Of a stretch of 64,000 bases of DNA, positions 25,073 through 33,803 are shown piece after piece. The notes under the pieces were generated by a model that was not told where the DNA came from, made no database searches, and saw nothing but the letters and a program-made list of their open reading frames with translations. Origin of the DNA: Humitalea sp050632385. Lineage in GTDB: Bacteria > Pseudomonadota > Alphaproteobacteria > Acetobacterales > Acetobacteraceae. The stretch lies in the NCBI RefSeq assembly GCF_050632385.1, contig NZ_CP192599.1, positions 2,418,001-2,482,000 of the forward strand. Reading direction: 5' to 3'. The position numbers were made by a program, and so were the translations under genes. Numbering within the stretch: position 1 is the first letter of the stretch; each line of letters starts with the position of its first letter.

Positions 25073-25128
25073 CGGCCAATCTCCCGGTAACCGATGCTTC
25101 TTTCATACAGAGGTCGTCAGACGCTTGC

Positions 25129-26079
25129 CTAGGCCGCGCGGCGGAACAGCGCGTGCCACAAACGCCGGAAGCCTTCGCCCTGCTGCCGCAGCCAGCCGCC
25201 ACGCACCATGGCGGGGCTGGCGTCCGGGTCCCCTGTCAGCGGGAACTGGTCGCGGCGGAAATCGGCCGTGCCGAAGATCCAGTCCCAGACGGGCAGCAGG
25301 ACGGCGTAGTTCTTCCCCGTCGCGCCGGCCGACAGCACGCCGTGATGCAGCCGGTGGAACCGCGGCGAGACCACCAGGCGCTCACCGATCCGGCCGTAGG
25401 ACAGGCGGACATTCGCGTGGCTCATGCTCTCGGCCAAGCGCAGCACCAGCACGACCAGCGGGAATTGCGCCGGCGGCACGCCGATCAGCAGCGCCAGGGT
25501 GCCGAACCAAACCGCGCCGATGCAGTCGTCCAGGATGTGGTTCCGGTCGTCGGTCCAGAAGGTCATCTGGGTCTGGGCGTGGTGCACGGAATGCAGCGCC
25601 CACCACCAGCCGATCTGATGCTGGAAGCGGTGGCGCCAGTATTCGCCGAAATCCAGCACCACGACATAGACGGCGAAGGCGACGAAGGGATAGTCGCGCA
25701 GCCAGGGCAGCAGGGTCTCCAGCGAGGGCACGATCCAGCCGGTCTCGGTGACAAAGCCCTCGAACCACGCCTGGATCGAGGCCAGCACGACAAAGGCCAG
25801 CAGTGGCAGCAGCCCCAGCCTGGCCAACAGCGTGTAGATCACATCGGTGTTGACGGCGCGGCGGTCGCCCCAGCGTTCGACCGGGCGCCAGGCTTCGAGC
25901 GGGCGGCATATCACATAGACCACCGCGACGCTGAACAGCCCGAAGAGGAAGAAATCCATCCATTCGAAGGCGTCGTCGGCCCAGTCCATCAGCCCCGCGG
26001 CATAGAGCACCGGTTGCACCGCGTGCAGGAACAGCCACCCGGTCAGCGTGGTCCAGATGTCGTCGATGAAGCTGAACAT
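25129..26079 (-). CDS. Sterol desaturase / fatty acid hydroxylase superfamily protein
   Basis: 316 residues from the ATG at 26079 (MFSFIDDIWTTLTGWLFLHA). It has several membrane segments and the three His clusters of the di-iron superfamily: HRFQH, HSVHH and HRLHH, with an extra His in the final segment. Members insert hydroxyl groups or double bonds in sterols, hopanoids or fatty acids. The substrate is unknown. The ATG is 6 bp beyond the stop of the deacetylase gene, so they may share a transcript. Confidence 0.83.
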   Translation of the reverse strand: MFSFIDDIWTTLTGWLFLHAVQPVLYAAGLMDWADDAFEWMDFFLFGLFSVAVVYVICRPLEAWRPVERWGDRRAVNTDVIYTLLARLGLLPLLAFVVLASIQAWFEGFVTETGWIVPSLETLLPWLRDYPFVAFAVYVVVLDFGEYWRHRFQHQIGWWWALHSVHHAQTQMTFWTDDRNHILDDCIGAVWFGTLALLIGVPPAQFPLVVLVLRLAESMSHANVRLSYGRIGERLVVSPRFHRLHHGVLSAGATGKNYAVLLPVWDWIFGTADFRRDQFPLTGDPDASPAMVRGGWLRQQGEGFRRLWHALFRRAA

Positions 26080-26084
26080 GGGGG

Positions 26085-26864
26085 CTAGCCTATACCGCCC
26101 GGCGGCAGGACGGAAAAGCGGAAGCCGCGGGCCAGAAGCCCGTCCAGCATCGGTTCCAGCACATTGGCCAGGGGGTCGCGGCGGGAGCGGACGCCCCAAT
26201 GCATCATCAGCACATCCTGGTCACGGATATTGGCCAGGGCGCGGTTCAGCAGTGCTGCGTTGGGGTGCGCCGCCGCGTCCAGCTCATCGCCCAGGAAGCC
26301 GGCGCGGGACCAGCCCTGGTGGCGCAAACCGCAGCCAGCGGCCAGGTGCAGCGCGTTGGGCGTCGTGATCCCCCCCGGTGCGCGCCATAGCGGCAGCACA
26401 TTGGCCCCCGGCGCCATCGCCGCCAGCGCCTGGATCGGGCGCATGAGTTCGGCACAGAGCGCCGCCGCGTCCAGCGTCTCACCACCCTCGTTCCGGCGGG
26501 AGGCGTAGCGTACCCGGCCCGGCCCCGGGTCGGCGGCAAAATACCAGTGGCGCCAGGTGTGGCTGGCGAAGCCATGGCCCTCGGCGACGCGGGCGCGCCA
26601 GAAGGGGGCCCAGGCGGCATCAAGCGTGCGGTCGCCGCGGAAACTCGGTTCATCGGCCAGGAACAGCGTGGCGCGGATCTGCCGGGCGGCGAGCATGGCG
26701 GCGATGCGCTCCGCCTCACGCGACCAGCCGGTGTCGATGGTCAGGTAGAGCGTGCCGCCGGAGCGGGGTTGGGCCTGGGCCGGCAAGGCCCCGAGCGGCA
26801 AGGCCCCGAGCGGGAAGGCCACGGCTGCCGCGGTCAAAACCCCACGCCGTGTCGGCATGCTCAA
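26085..26864 (-). CDS. Polysaccharide deacetylase-like protein, Tat-type signal
   Basis: 259 residues. The N-terminus PTRRGVLTAAAVAF is twin-arginine-like, and a 15-bp in-frame duplication makes the hydrophobic core PLGALPLGALPA. The NodB-type region starts LYLTIDTGWSREAERIAAML, where the usual TFDDG motif reads TIDTG: the first Asp is kept, the second (a metal ligand) is replaced by Thr. The HTWRH metal motif is present (ASHTWRHWYF). The C-terminus keeps DVLMMHWGVRS. Substrate unknown. The last bases of the beta-propeller gene overlap its start by 4 bp. Confidence 0.75.
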   Translation of the reverse strand: MSMPTRRGVLTAAAVAFPLGALPLGALPAQAQPRSGGTLYLTIDTGWSREAERIAAMLAARQIRATLFLADEPSFRGDRTLDAAWAPFWRARVAEGHGFASHTWRHWYFAADPGPGRVRYASRRNEGGETLDAAALCAELMRPIQALAAMAPGANVLPLWRAPGGITTPNALHLAAGCGLRHQGWSRAGFLGDELDAAAHPNAALLNRALANIRDQDVLMMHWGVRSRRDPLANVLEPMLDGLLARGFRFSVLPPGGIG

Positions 26865-27838
26865 CGTGTCGCCGAAGCGGTCCGGGGCGCGGCAGCCGTG
26901 GGGCGGACCGGCACATACAGGATGCCATGCGGGCTGCGCCCGATGCGGAAGCTTTCCTGGGCGCCGGTTTCCGGGTCCAGAACCCCGACCCGCCCGGACC
27001 AGCGCAGGGTCGCCCAGATGCGCCCCTCCGGGTCGAAGGTCAGGCAGTCCGGCCCGCCGGGCACCACCCAGGACTGGGTCATCTGCAGGGTGGTGGGGTC
27101 CAGCGCGGTGATCCGGCTGTCGACCCGGCTGGTGACATAGACCGGCCCCTGGTTCGGCCCGACGAACAAGGCATGGGCGCCCCGGCCCGTGAAGATGGTG
27201 CGTTCGACCGCCCGGGTTTCAGGGTTCACCACCGCGACATGGTCGCTGCCCATGATGCCGACCAGCAGGCGGTCATTGTGCCAGATCACCCCGGCCGGTT
27301 CGCGCCCGACTTCCATCTGCCAAAGCGGCAGTTGCGTCTCCAGGCTGATCGCCGCCATGGCGCGGGAGCCTTGCAAGGTCACGTAGACGATCTTGGAATC
27401 CGGGCGGAAGGCCAGGTGGCTCGGCTTGTCCGGCATGCGCAGCCGGGCGCGCAGGGCGAGGTCGGTGCCGTTCCAGGCGTAGATGTCCACCTGGTTCCGG
27501 CGCAGGCTGGTGACCACCAGGTGCTTGCCGTCCGGGCTGAATTCCATGTGGTAGGGGTTGGAGATGCGTTCGCGCCGCAGGACCTCACCGGTCGCGGGCT
27601 GGACGAAGAGCATCTCATTGCCGCCGGAATCCCCGATCAGCAGCACCGAGCGGTCGGGCGCCCAGACCAGGTGATGCGCCTCACGCAGCACGCCGATGCG
27701 GCGGATTTCCTGCCGGGTGGTGGCGTCCAGCACCATGATTTCGGCATCGCCCGAATTCAGCACGTAGAGCACATCGGCGCGCGCGGGGGGGGTGGCCAGA
27801 CCCAGGAAAAGCAGCATCAGGGCGGCGAGGCGACGCAT
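26861..27838 (-). CDS. YncE-like beta-propeller protein
   Basis: 325 residues with a signal peptide (MRRLAALMLLFLGLATPPAR-A). It is made of YVTN-type repeats: DVLYVLNSGDAEIMVLDATT, HHLVWAPDRSVLLIGDSGG, HMEFSPDGKHLVVTSLRR, IVYVTLQGSRAMAAISLETQ and more, forming a probable seven-bladed propeller. Such proteins sit in the periplasm and bind partners or metal-quinone substrates. It overlaps the deacetylase start by 4 bp; together with the sterol desaturase gene this is a likely three-gene unit. Confidence 0.8.
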   Translation of the reverse strand: MRRLAALMLLFLGLATPPARADVLYVLNSGDAEIMVLDATTRQEIRRIGVLREAHHLVWAPDRSVLLIGDSGGNEMLFVQPATGEVLRRERISNPYHMEFSPDGKHLVVTSLRRNQVDIYAWNGTDLALRARLRMPDKPSHLAFRPDSKIVYVTLQGSRAMAAISLETQLPLWQMEVGREPAGVIWHNDRLLVGIMGSDHVAVVNPETRAVERTIFTGRGAHALFVGPNQGPVYVTSRVDSRITALDPTTLQMTQSWVVPGGPDCLTFDPEGRIWATLRWSGRVGVLDPETGAQESFRIGRSPHGILYVPVRPTAAAPRTASATR

Positions 27839-27935
27839 TTCAGTCTCTTGCGAATGGGGCTGCGTCTCTTCTAGACCAAATCATGCCGTAGTGCGAGACG
27901 ACTCGGGCGCCCGGCCTGCCTTGGGGGCGTGGTGC

Positions 27936-28724
27936 ATGATTTTTCGTGAAGTGCTGACGGCGATCGGGACCTTGGGCCTCGGCGCGCTGCTCTGCGTCAT
28001 GCTCATCGTATCCAGCGAGACCGGCTACCGGCTCGGCCGCCGTCGCGCCGCCCGCATGGGGGAGAGCGACCCCTCCGTCGGCTTCATCGTGACCGGCATG
28101 CTGGGGCTGCTCGCCTTCGTGCTGGGCCTCACCCTGTCGCTGGCGCAGCAGCGTTTCGAGGATCGGCGCGCCGTGAGCCTGGAGGAAGCCAATGCCATCG
28201 GCACCGCATGGCTGCGCGCCGGCCTGCCCGAAGCGCCGGAGGCGATGGTGCTGCGCCGCGCCGTGGAGGATTGGGCCGATCTGCGCCTGGCCTTCGTGCG
28301 CGCACCGCAGGACCCTCCGCTGCTGGACCGGATCAACGCCGAGACGAACCGCCAGCAGACCGAGATCTGGAACCAGGCGGTGGCGCTGGCGCGGCCCCAG
28401 CCGAATGCGCTGTCATCGCTGATGCTGGCGTCGCTGAACGACATGTTCGACCAGGCGACGGCGCAGCGCCGCGCCTTCAACGCCCGCATCCCGGCCGAGA
28501 TCCTGTGGATGCTGCTGGGCATGTCGGTCGCGGCGAATGGCGCGGTCGGCTTCCACCTGGGGCTGGGCGGCAAGCGCCATCTTCCGCTGTCGCTGCTGCT
28601 GATGGCCATGTGGGCGGCCTGCATGGTGTCGATCGCCGATGTCAACGCGGCGCGCATCGGTTCGGTCCGGCCGGATGACGCGCCCTATGTCTGGACGATC
28701 CAGGGGTTTGGGCGCGCGCCCTGA
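27936..28724 (+). CDS. DUF4239 (bestrophin-like) membrane protein
   Basis: 262 residues from the ATG at 27936 (MIFREVLTAIGTLGLGALLC). Four membrane segments: two at the N-terminus (the second GFIVTGMLGLLAFVLGLTLS) and two near the C-terminus (LWMLLGMSVAANGAVGFHLG and SLLLMAMWAACMVSIADVNA). The DUF4239 pattern of SLAQQRFEDRRAVSLEEANA is clear. The family is related to bestrophin anion channels, but its function is not established. It converges with glcE. Confidence 0.75.
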   Translation: MIFREVLTAIGTLGLGALLCVMLIVSSETGYRLGRRRAARMGESDPSVGFIVTGMLGLLAFVLGLTLSLAQQRFEDRRAVSLEEANAIGTAWLRAGLPEAPEAMVLRRAVEDWADLRLAFVRAPQDPPLLDRINAETNRQQTEIWNQAVALARPQPNALSSLMLASLNDMFDQATAQRRAFNARIPAEILWMLLGMSVAANGAVGFHLGLGGKRHLPLSLLLMAMWAACMVSIADVNAARIGSVRPDDAPYVWTIQGFGRAP

Positions 28725-28727
28725 GGG

Positions 28728-29882
28728 TCAGACCCCCGCGCGCATCCGCCCCGGGTTGAACAGCCCGGCCGGGTCGAGGACCGCCTTCACCCGGGCGCCG
28801 ATGGCGGCCAGGGCGGGTTGGTCGGGGGTGATCACGGGCAAGGCCGCACGCAAGGCCTCGGGGCCACGGAACAGGGTGAAGGAGGCGCGGGACGCCGCGG
28901 CCGCCGCCATCACGGCGCGGTGGTTGGCCTCACTCCCCTCACCCGCCAGCCAGACCAGCCCGCCGCCCCAGTCGAGCAAGGCGGAAAAACCTGGCAGGGC
29001 GGCGACCAGCCTGGGGCCTTCGGTGGGGCGGGCGGAGACGCGCCAGATCGCCTGCCCCGGCTGTGCCGCGAGCGGTTCGGCATCGCGGATGGCGCGCCAG
29101 AGGTGGCGGGAGGCTTCGGCCTCGATCACGGAAGCCCCCGGGAAATCGCTGGCGAGCTTGGTGGCGCGATAGGCGACCGAGGGGGCGAAATCCTCGATCC
29201 GCAGCAGCGCCACGGGACTGGCGAGGTCGCCAAAGCCCTGCGGCAGGACCGCGGCGGCGGAGACGCCAAACGGGCTGCCCAACCCCGCCGACAGCACCCG
29301 CACGCCGGCTGCCACATCGGCGACCGGCACCGCGACGGTGGCCGAGGTTTCCGGCCCCGGCAGCACCTTGATCGTCACCTCGGTCAGGATGCCCAGGGTG
29401 CCATGGCTGCCGGACAAGAACTTGCTGAGGTCGAGGCCGGTGACATTCTTCAGCACCCGTCCGCCGGAGCGCAGCACCTCCCCTTGCCCATTCACGAAGC
29501 GCACGCCAAGCACATGGTCGCGCATCGCGCCCCAGGAGATACGGCGGGGACCGGAGAGGTTGGTGGCGACGATCCCGCCCAGGGTCGCGGGCAGGTCGCT
29601 GCCGAACAGGGCGCTTGTATCGGGCGGTTCGGAGATGATGTGCTGGCCGTGTTCCGCGAGCGCGGCCTCGATCTCGGGGATCGGCGTGCCGGCGCGGGCG
29701 GAGAGTACGAGTTCCGCCGGCTTGTAGAGGGTGATGCCGGTCAGGTTGCGGGTGGACAGGACCTGCGCCGCCTGGACCGGGCGCAGCAACCCGCGCTTGC
29801 TGCCATTGCCCTCGATGGCCAGCGGTTCGCGGGCGGCGCGGACGGCCTCGGCGACGCCGGCCTCGTCAGTGGGCGCGATCAT
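28728..29882 (-). CDS. glcE: Glycolate oxidase FAD-binding subunit GlcE
   Basis: 384 residues. The FAD-binding type 4 fold begins MIAPTDEAGVAEAVRAAREP, then EGNGSKRGLLRPV, LSARAGTPIPEIEAALAEHG, TLGGIVATNLSGPRRISWGA and NVTGLDLSKFLSGSHGTLGI. GlcE pairs with GlcD and the iron-sulfur GlcF to oxidise glycolate to glyoxylate. Overlaps glcD by 4 bp. No glcF follows: the next gene is a convergent DUF4239 gene 4 bp away. Confidence 0.85.
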   Translation of the reverse strand: MIAPTDEAGVAEAVRAAREPLAIEGNGSKRGLLRPVQAAQVLSTRNLTGITLYKPAELVLSARAGTPIPEIEAALAEHGQHIISEPPDTSALFGSDLPATLGGIVATNLSGPRRISWGAMRDHVLGVRFVNGQGEVLRSGGRVLKNVTGLDLSKFLSGSHGTLGILTEVTIKVLPGPETSATVAVPVADVAAGVRVLSAGLGSPFGVSAAAVLPQGFGDLASPVALLRIEDFAPSVAYRATKLASDFPGASVIEAEASRHLWRAIRDAEPLAAQPGQAIWRVSARPTEGPRLVAALPGFSALLDWGGGLVWLAGEGSEANHRAVMAAAAASRASFTLFRGPEALRAALPVITPDQPALAAIGARVKAVLDPAGLFNPGRMRAGV

Positions 29883-31357
29883 TCGGCGGCGATGGGCAGG
29901 GGCATGGCGGCGGCCGCGGCCGGCAAGCCGTCGAGCGGGAACACCTTTGACGGGTTCAGCAGCCAGGCCGGGTCGAAGGCGGATTTGATCGCGCGCTGCT
30001 GGTCCAGTTCGCGCGCGGTGAACTGCACATTCATCAGGTCGCGCTTTTCCACGCCCACGCCGTGTTCGCCGGTCAGGCAGCCGCCCACCTCGACACAGAG
30101 CTTCAGGATATCGGCGCCAAAATGTTCGGCGCGCAGAAAACTATCGGGGTCGTTGGCGTCGAACATGATCAGCGGATGCAGGTTGCCGTCGCCCGCGTGA
30201 AAGATATTGGCGACCTTGAGGCCGTATTGGTCCGACATCTCCTGGATGCGGCGGAGCGTGAAGGGCAATTGGCTGGTCGGGATGGTGCCGTCCATGCAGA
30301 GGTAATCGGGGCTGATGCGCCCGACCGCGCCAAAGGCGCCCTTGCGGCCTTTCCAGATGGCGATGGATTGCTCGGCGCTTTCGGCCAGCTTCATGCTGAT
30401 CGGGTTGAAGCGGGCGCAGATGTCGCGGATGCGGGCGAGCATGTCGTCCTGTTCGGCGATGCTGCCCTCGACCTCGATGATCAGCATCGCCTCGGCATCC
30501 AGCGGGTAGCCGGCATGGGCGAAGGCCTCGCAGGCGTGGATGGCGGGGCGGTCCATGAATTCCAGGGCGACGGGGATGATGCCGCTGCCGATGATGGCAT
30601 CGACGGCGGCGCCGGCGACTTCGTTGGAATCGAAGGCGGCCAGCATGGCGCGGGCGCCCTCCGGCCCGCGCAGGATGCGGACGGTGACTTCGGTGACCAT
30701 GCCCAACTGGCCCTCGGAGCCGGTGATCAAGCCGAGCCAGTCCAACCCCGCGGCATCGGGGTGATCGCCGCCGATCTCGATGATCTCGCCTTCGATGGTG
30801 ACGAACTTCAGTCCCAAAAGGTTGTTGGCGGTGACGCCATACTTCAGGCAATGCGCGCCGCCCGAGTTCATCATGACGTTGCCGCCGATCATGCAGGCCA
30901 ATTGGCTGGATGGGTCGGGGGCGTAGAAAAAACCATCGTCCTCGACCGCCTTGGTGATGCCGATGTTGGTGACACCGGCTTCGACCACGGCCAGGCGGTT
31001 GTCGTAGTCGATGTCCAGGATGCGGTTCATCCGCATCAGCCCGACGACGACCGCATCCTCCAGCGGCAGCGCCCCGCCCGATAGCGAGGTCCCTGCCCCG
31101 CGCGGCACCACGCGCAAGCCGGTGCGGTGGCAATAGGCGAGGACGGCGGCGACCTGTTCGGTCGTATGCGGCAGCACGACCGCGAGCGGCACTTGGCGAT
31201 AGGCGGCCAGGCCATCGGTCTCATAGGGCCGCAGGCGGGTCGCGTCGCTGATCACGCCATGGCCCTGGCTGCTGGGCGGGACCAGCAGGCGGAGGGCGGC
31301 GACAATCTCCTCCCGCCGCGCCAGGATGTCGGGTTTGGGGGCGGGCTGGGCGATCAT
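29879..31357 (-). CDS. glcD: Glycolate oxidase subunit GlcD (FAD-linked oxidase)
   Basis: 492 residues from the ATG at 31357 (MIAQPAPKPDILARREEIVA). The FAD-binding type 4 motif is PLAVVLPHTTEQVAAVLAYC, VVPRGAGTSLSGGALPLEDA, and the C-terminal FAD-oxidase part has NIFHAGDGNLHPLIMFDAND and CLTGEHGVGVEKRDLM, the latter characteristic of GlcD/lactate dehydrogenases. Likely membrane-associated oxidation of glycolate or D-lactate with quinone as acceptor. The first gene of a two-gene glcDE unit. Confidence 0.87.
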   Translation of the reverse strand: MIAQPAPKPDILARREEIVAALRLLVPPSSQGHGVISDATRLRPYETDGLAAYRQVPLAVVLPHTTEQVAAVLAYCHRTGLRVVPRGAGTSLSGGALPLEDAVVVGLMRMNRILDIDYDNRLAVVEAGVTNIGITKAVEDDGFFYAPDPSSQLACMIGGNVMMNSGGAHCLKYGVTANNLLGLKFVTIEGEIIEIGGDHPDAAGLDWLGLITGSEGQLGMVTEVTVRILRGPEGARAMLAAFDSNEVAGAAVDAIIGSGIIPVALEFMDRPAIHACEAFAHAGYPLDAEAMLIIEVEGSIAEQDDMLARIRDICARFNPISMKLAESAEQSIAIWKGRKGAFGAVGRISPDYLCMDGTIPTSQLPFTLRRIQEMSDQYGLKVANIFHAGDGNLHPLIMFDANDPDSFLRAEHFGADILKLCVEVGGCLTGEHGVGVEKRDLMNVQFTARELDQQRAIKSAFDPAWLLNPSKVFPLDGLPAAAAAMPLPIAAE

Positions 31358-31445
31358 GGCGGCGGGTCCTGCTTTTTCGCGCGGTGCCGGGCGTGACAGG
31401 AAGATGCGTCCGGCATGGCCGGGCTGCAACAGCGAGACCCGAAAC

Positions 31446-31475
31446 AAAAACGGCGGGCCAAGGCCCGCCGTTTTC
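31446..31475 (-). terminator. Rho-independent terminator of rpmJ
   Basis: Read on the minus strand, a GC stem AACGGCGGGCC / GGCCCGCCGTT with a two- to four-base loop is followed by TTTTTGTTTC. It lies 25 bp after the rpmJ stop, the expected place for the transcript end, and separates rpmJ from glcD. Confidence 0.8.
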
Positions 31476-31499
31476 ATGCCGAAATTCAGCCGCCGAAGA

Positions 31500-31625
31500 T
31501 CAGCCCTGGCGGGCCTTCATCCGGGGGTTCTTCTTGTTCAGCACATACGTCCGGCCGCGACGGCGCACGACGATGCAGTTCTTGTCCCGCAACTTGGCGG
31601 TCTTGAGGCTGTTGCGGATCTTCAT
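31500..31625 (-). CDS. rpmJ: 50S ribosomal protein L36, zinc-free type
   Basis: 41 residues: MKIRNSLKTAKLRDKNCIVV followed by a RRRGRTYVLNKKNPRMKARQG tail. It is the L36 small ribosomal protein of the C-minus (zinc-free) type: the CxxC-C-H zinc ribbon of standard L36 is lacking, with only Cys17 left. Found by reading the minus strand directly, since it is too short for routine ORF listing. A terminator follows at once, so it is a single-gene unit. Confidence 0.93.
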   Translation of the reverse strand: MKIRNSLKTAKLRDKNCIVVRRRGRTYVLNKKNPRMKARQG

Positions 31626-31740
31626 GGGACCAGTCCGGAAGCGCGTTAACGAGTCCCGCACGACCTTCGGTGCGCGGGTGGGAGGCAGCGTCTAGGCGGC
31701 AGCGGCCCCGGATGTCAACCCGCGCGGGTCAAAATCCGGC

Positions 31741-32985
31741 CTATTCCGCCGCCGTCCGCAGATTGTGCTCGGCGGCCTCGACCGCCATCCAGCCATCGCG
31801 GGTCTGCGGCATGCGCATCCCCAGGATCTGCTCGGCCACCTGGGTCCGCAGCACCTGGCCGGTGCCGCCGGCGATGGCGAACATGCGGGCGTCGCGGACG
31901 TAGCGTTCCATCGGGTTGTCGCGGGAATAGCCGGCGCCGCCCCAGACCTGCAACGCATTGTTGGTGACCTCGATCGCGACATCGGCGGCCATGACCTTGG
32001 CCTGGGCGGCGGCCAGGCGGTCGGGGAAGCCGTTGGGCCCGGCGCTGCGCGCGGCGCGGAAGACCATCTGGCGGGCGCCTTCGACCCGGATGCTCATATC
32101 GGCCAGCATCCAGGCCAGGCCCTGGAATTCGGCGATCGGCCGGCCGAACTGACGGCGGTCCAGCGCGTAGTCGCGGGCATGGCCGAAGGCCCCGGCCGCC
32201 AGCCCCAGGGCCGCCGCGGCCGCCCCCACCCGCTGGCCGTTATAGGCATCCATCAGCCGCCCGAACCCGCCGCGCCAGCCGCCGGGCGCGCGCAAAACCT
32301 GGCTGTCGGGCACTTCCAGGCCGCGCAGGTGGATTTCCGTCTCCGGCATGCCGCGCAGCCCCATGGTGGGGATGCGGCGGTGGATGACCAGGCCCGGTGC
32401 GTCGGATGGCGTGTCGCGCAGCACGATGAAGCCGCCGATGCCCTGGTCCTGCCCATCCTCGATCACACGGGCAAAGATCAGATGCAGGCGGGACACGCCA
32501 CCGCCGGTGATCCAGGTTTTTGCGCCATCCAGCACCCAGGTATTGCCGTGGCGCACGGCGCGGGTGGCCATGGAGGTGGCGGCACTCCCGGCCTCGGGTT
32601 CCGTGATCAGGATGGCGGGCTTGTCGCCGCTGAGAACCGCGGCGGCCGCCTGGCGTTTCTGGGCCTCGGTGCCATAGGTCATGATCGCGCCGACGGCGCC
32701 CATGTTCGCCTCGACCACGATGCGGCCGCAGACGGCGCAGGCGGCGGCGAAGGCTTCGACGGCGATCACCGCATCGAGGTAACTGGCCCCCTGCCCGCCG
32801 TATGCGCGGGGGATCGTCATGCCGGTGAAGCCGGCTTCGGCCATGCGGGCGACCATGGCCCAGGGATAGGCCTCGGTCCGGTCTGCCTCGGCAGCCCCCG
32901 CCGCGGCTTCCCGCGCCAATTCCCGGGCGCGGTCGCGCAGGGCCAGTTGGCTGGGGGAAAGGCCGGAATTCTCCTGGTCGTGCAT
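31741..32985 (-). CDS. Acyl-CoA dehydrogenase
   Basis: 414 residues with the full acyl-CoA dehydrogenase domain order: helical N-terminus (RELAREAAAGAAEADRTEAY), then AYGGQGASYLDAVIAVEAFA, ITEPEAGSAATSMATRAVRH, TWITGGGVSRLHLIFARV and a C-terminal FAD helical domain with QRVGAAAAALGLAAGAFGH and the end signature QVWGGAGYSRDNPMERYVRD-AR. It forms the C2-C3 double bond in acyl-CoA. The chain-length class is not certain from sequence. No fatty-acid operon neighbours. Confidence 0.88.
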   Translation of the reverse strand: MHDQENSGLSPSQLALRDRARELAREAAAGAAEADRTEAYPWAMVARMAEAGFTGMTIPRAYGGQGASYLDAVIAVEAFAAACAVCGRIVVEANMGAVGAIMTYGTEAQKRQAAAAVLSGDKPAILITEPEAGSAATSMATRAVRHGNTWVLDGAKTWITGGGVSRLHLIFARVIEDGQDQGIGGFIVLRDTPSDAPGLVIHRRIPTMGLRGMPETEIHLRGLEVPDSQVLRAPGGWRGGFGRLMDAYNGQRVGAAAAALGLAAGAFGHARDYALDRRQFGRPIAEFQGLAWMLADMSIRVEGARQMVFRAARSAGPNGFPDRLAAAQAKVMAADVAIEVTNNALQVWGGAGYSRDNPMERYVRDARMFAIAGGTGQVLRTQVAEQILGMRMPQTRDGWMAVEAAEHNLRTAAE

Positions 32986-33017
32986 GCGCTGGGGTCCAGT
33001 TCGTGGATCTTGGATGT

Positions 33018-33647
33018 TCAGGCCAGCCTGGCCTCGATGGCCGCGGCCGCCGTGGGGGACAGCATCAGCGCCGCGCGCAGGCGGTCAAGGAAGCCGCGTT
33101 CGGCGGCCGACATCTCGGCCGCGATGGCGACGGCGGCGGCGTAGAGCTGGGCTGCCTGCATCGGGTCGGTGACCTCGGCGGCCAGGGCCTCGGGCGTCGC
33201 CGGGGCTTCGAGGTCGGCCAGCACCAGGTCGCGTTCGGAGGGGGTCAGCCCGGCGGCATCCAACTGCCCGGCGATGGCCTGGCGTTCGGCGCGGTCCACC
33301 GCGCCATCGGCGGCGGCGGTGGCGACCATGGCGCGGATCAGCAGCAGCGCTTCCGCCTGTTCGGCGCGGGGGGCGGGGGGCGCGGGGGGCGGGTTGCCCC
33401 AGGGCGAAGCGGCCGGCTTGCCGGGGGGCGGGGTGCCGTCGGCCTTGCGCGGGGGCGGCGCCGGCTCGGCGGATTTAGTCATGGCTTCCACCGCCAGCCC
33501 GGCCAGCGAGGCCAGCACGCGGACGGCCCGCGCCTCATTCGATCGGGAGGAGCCGAAGGGCGATGCGGCCCGCCGGCGCCGAGTCCTGCCGGGGGGGCGG
33601 GCGGCACCGCCCATCAGCGCCTCGGCCAGACGGTTGAAATCGAACAT
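33018..33647 (-). CDS. DUF533/TerB-like protein
   Basis: 209 residues from the ATG at 33647 (MFDFNRLAEALMGGA). The N-terminal half is basic and Pro-rich; the C-terminal half is a helical TerB-like DUF533 domain: AEALLLIRAMVATAAADGAV, DRAERQAIAGQLDAAGLTPS and AAQLYAAAVAIAAEMSAAER. YebE of E. coli is the family model; role unknown. No TM segment is obvious in the region shown. Confidence 0.75.
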   Translation of the reverse strand: MFDFNRLAEALMGGAARPPGRTRRRRAASPFGSSRSNEARAVRVLASLAGLAVEAMTKSAEPAPPPRKADGTPPPGKPAASPWGNPPPAPPAPRAEQAEALLLIRAMVATAAADGAVDRAERQAIAGQLDAAGLTPSERDLVLADLEAPATPEALAAEVTDPMQAAQLYAAAVAIAAEMSAAERGFLDRLRAALMLSPTAAAAIEARLA

Positions 33648-33787
33648 CCCCGCCGCCCCCATCCTTATGGTATTGATTTATTTGCGCCGTCGACGCCGCG
33701 CAAGCAACCATGCCGCGACCTGTCGGTGCTTTTAACACGTCGGGATGCTTGTTCGGCGCCGACCGTTGCACCAATGTATTACTGATA

Positions 33788-33803
33788 AGGAGGGCAGGTC
33801 GTG
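33788..33803 (+). promoter_or_regulatory. Shine-Dalgarno and GTG start of fnrL
   Basis: An AAGGAGG-type ribosome site at 33787-33793 precedes the GTG at 33801 by seven bases. It decides the start as GTG rather than the ATG at 33837, and retains the N-terminal lead before the CxxC Fe-S motif. Confidence 0.75.

Noticed and set aside
33667..33700. TTGAT-like half-site upstream of fnrL
   Set aside because: TTGATTTATTTGCG lacks a matching ATCAA half, so autoregulation by FNR is not supported.
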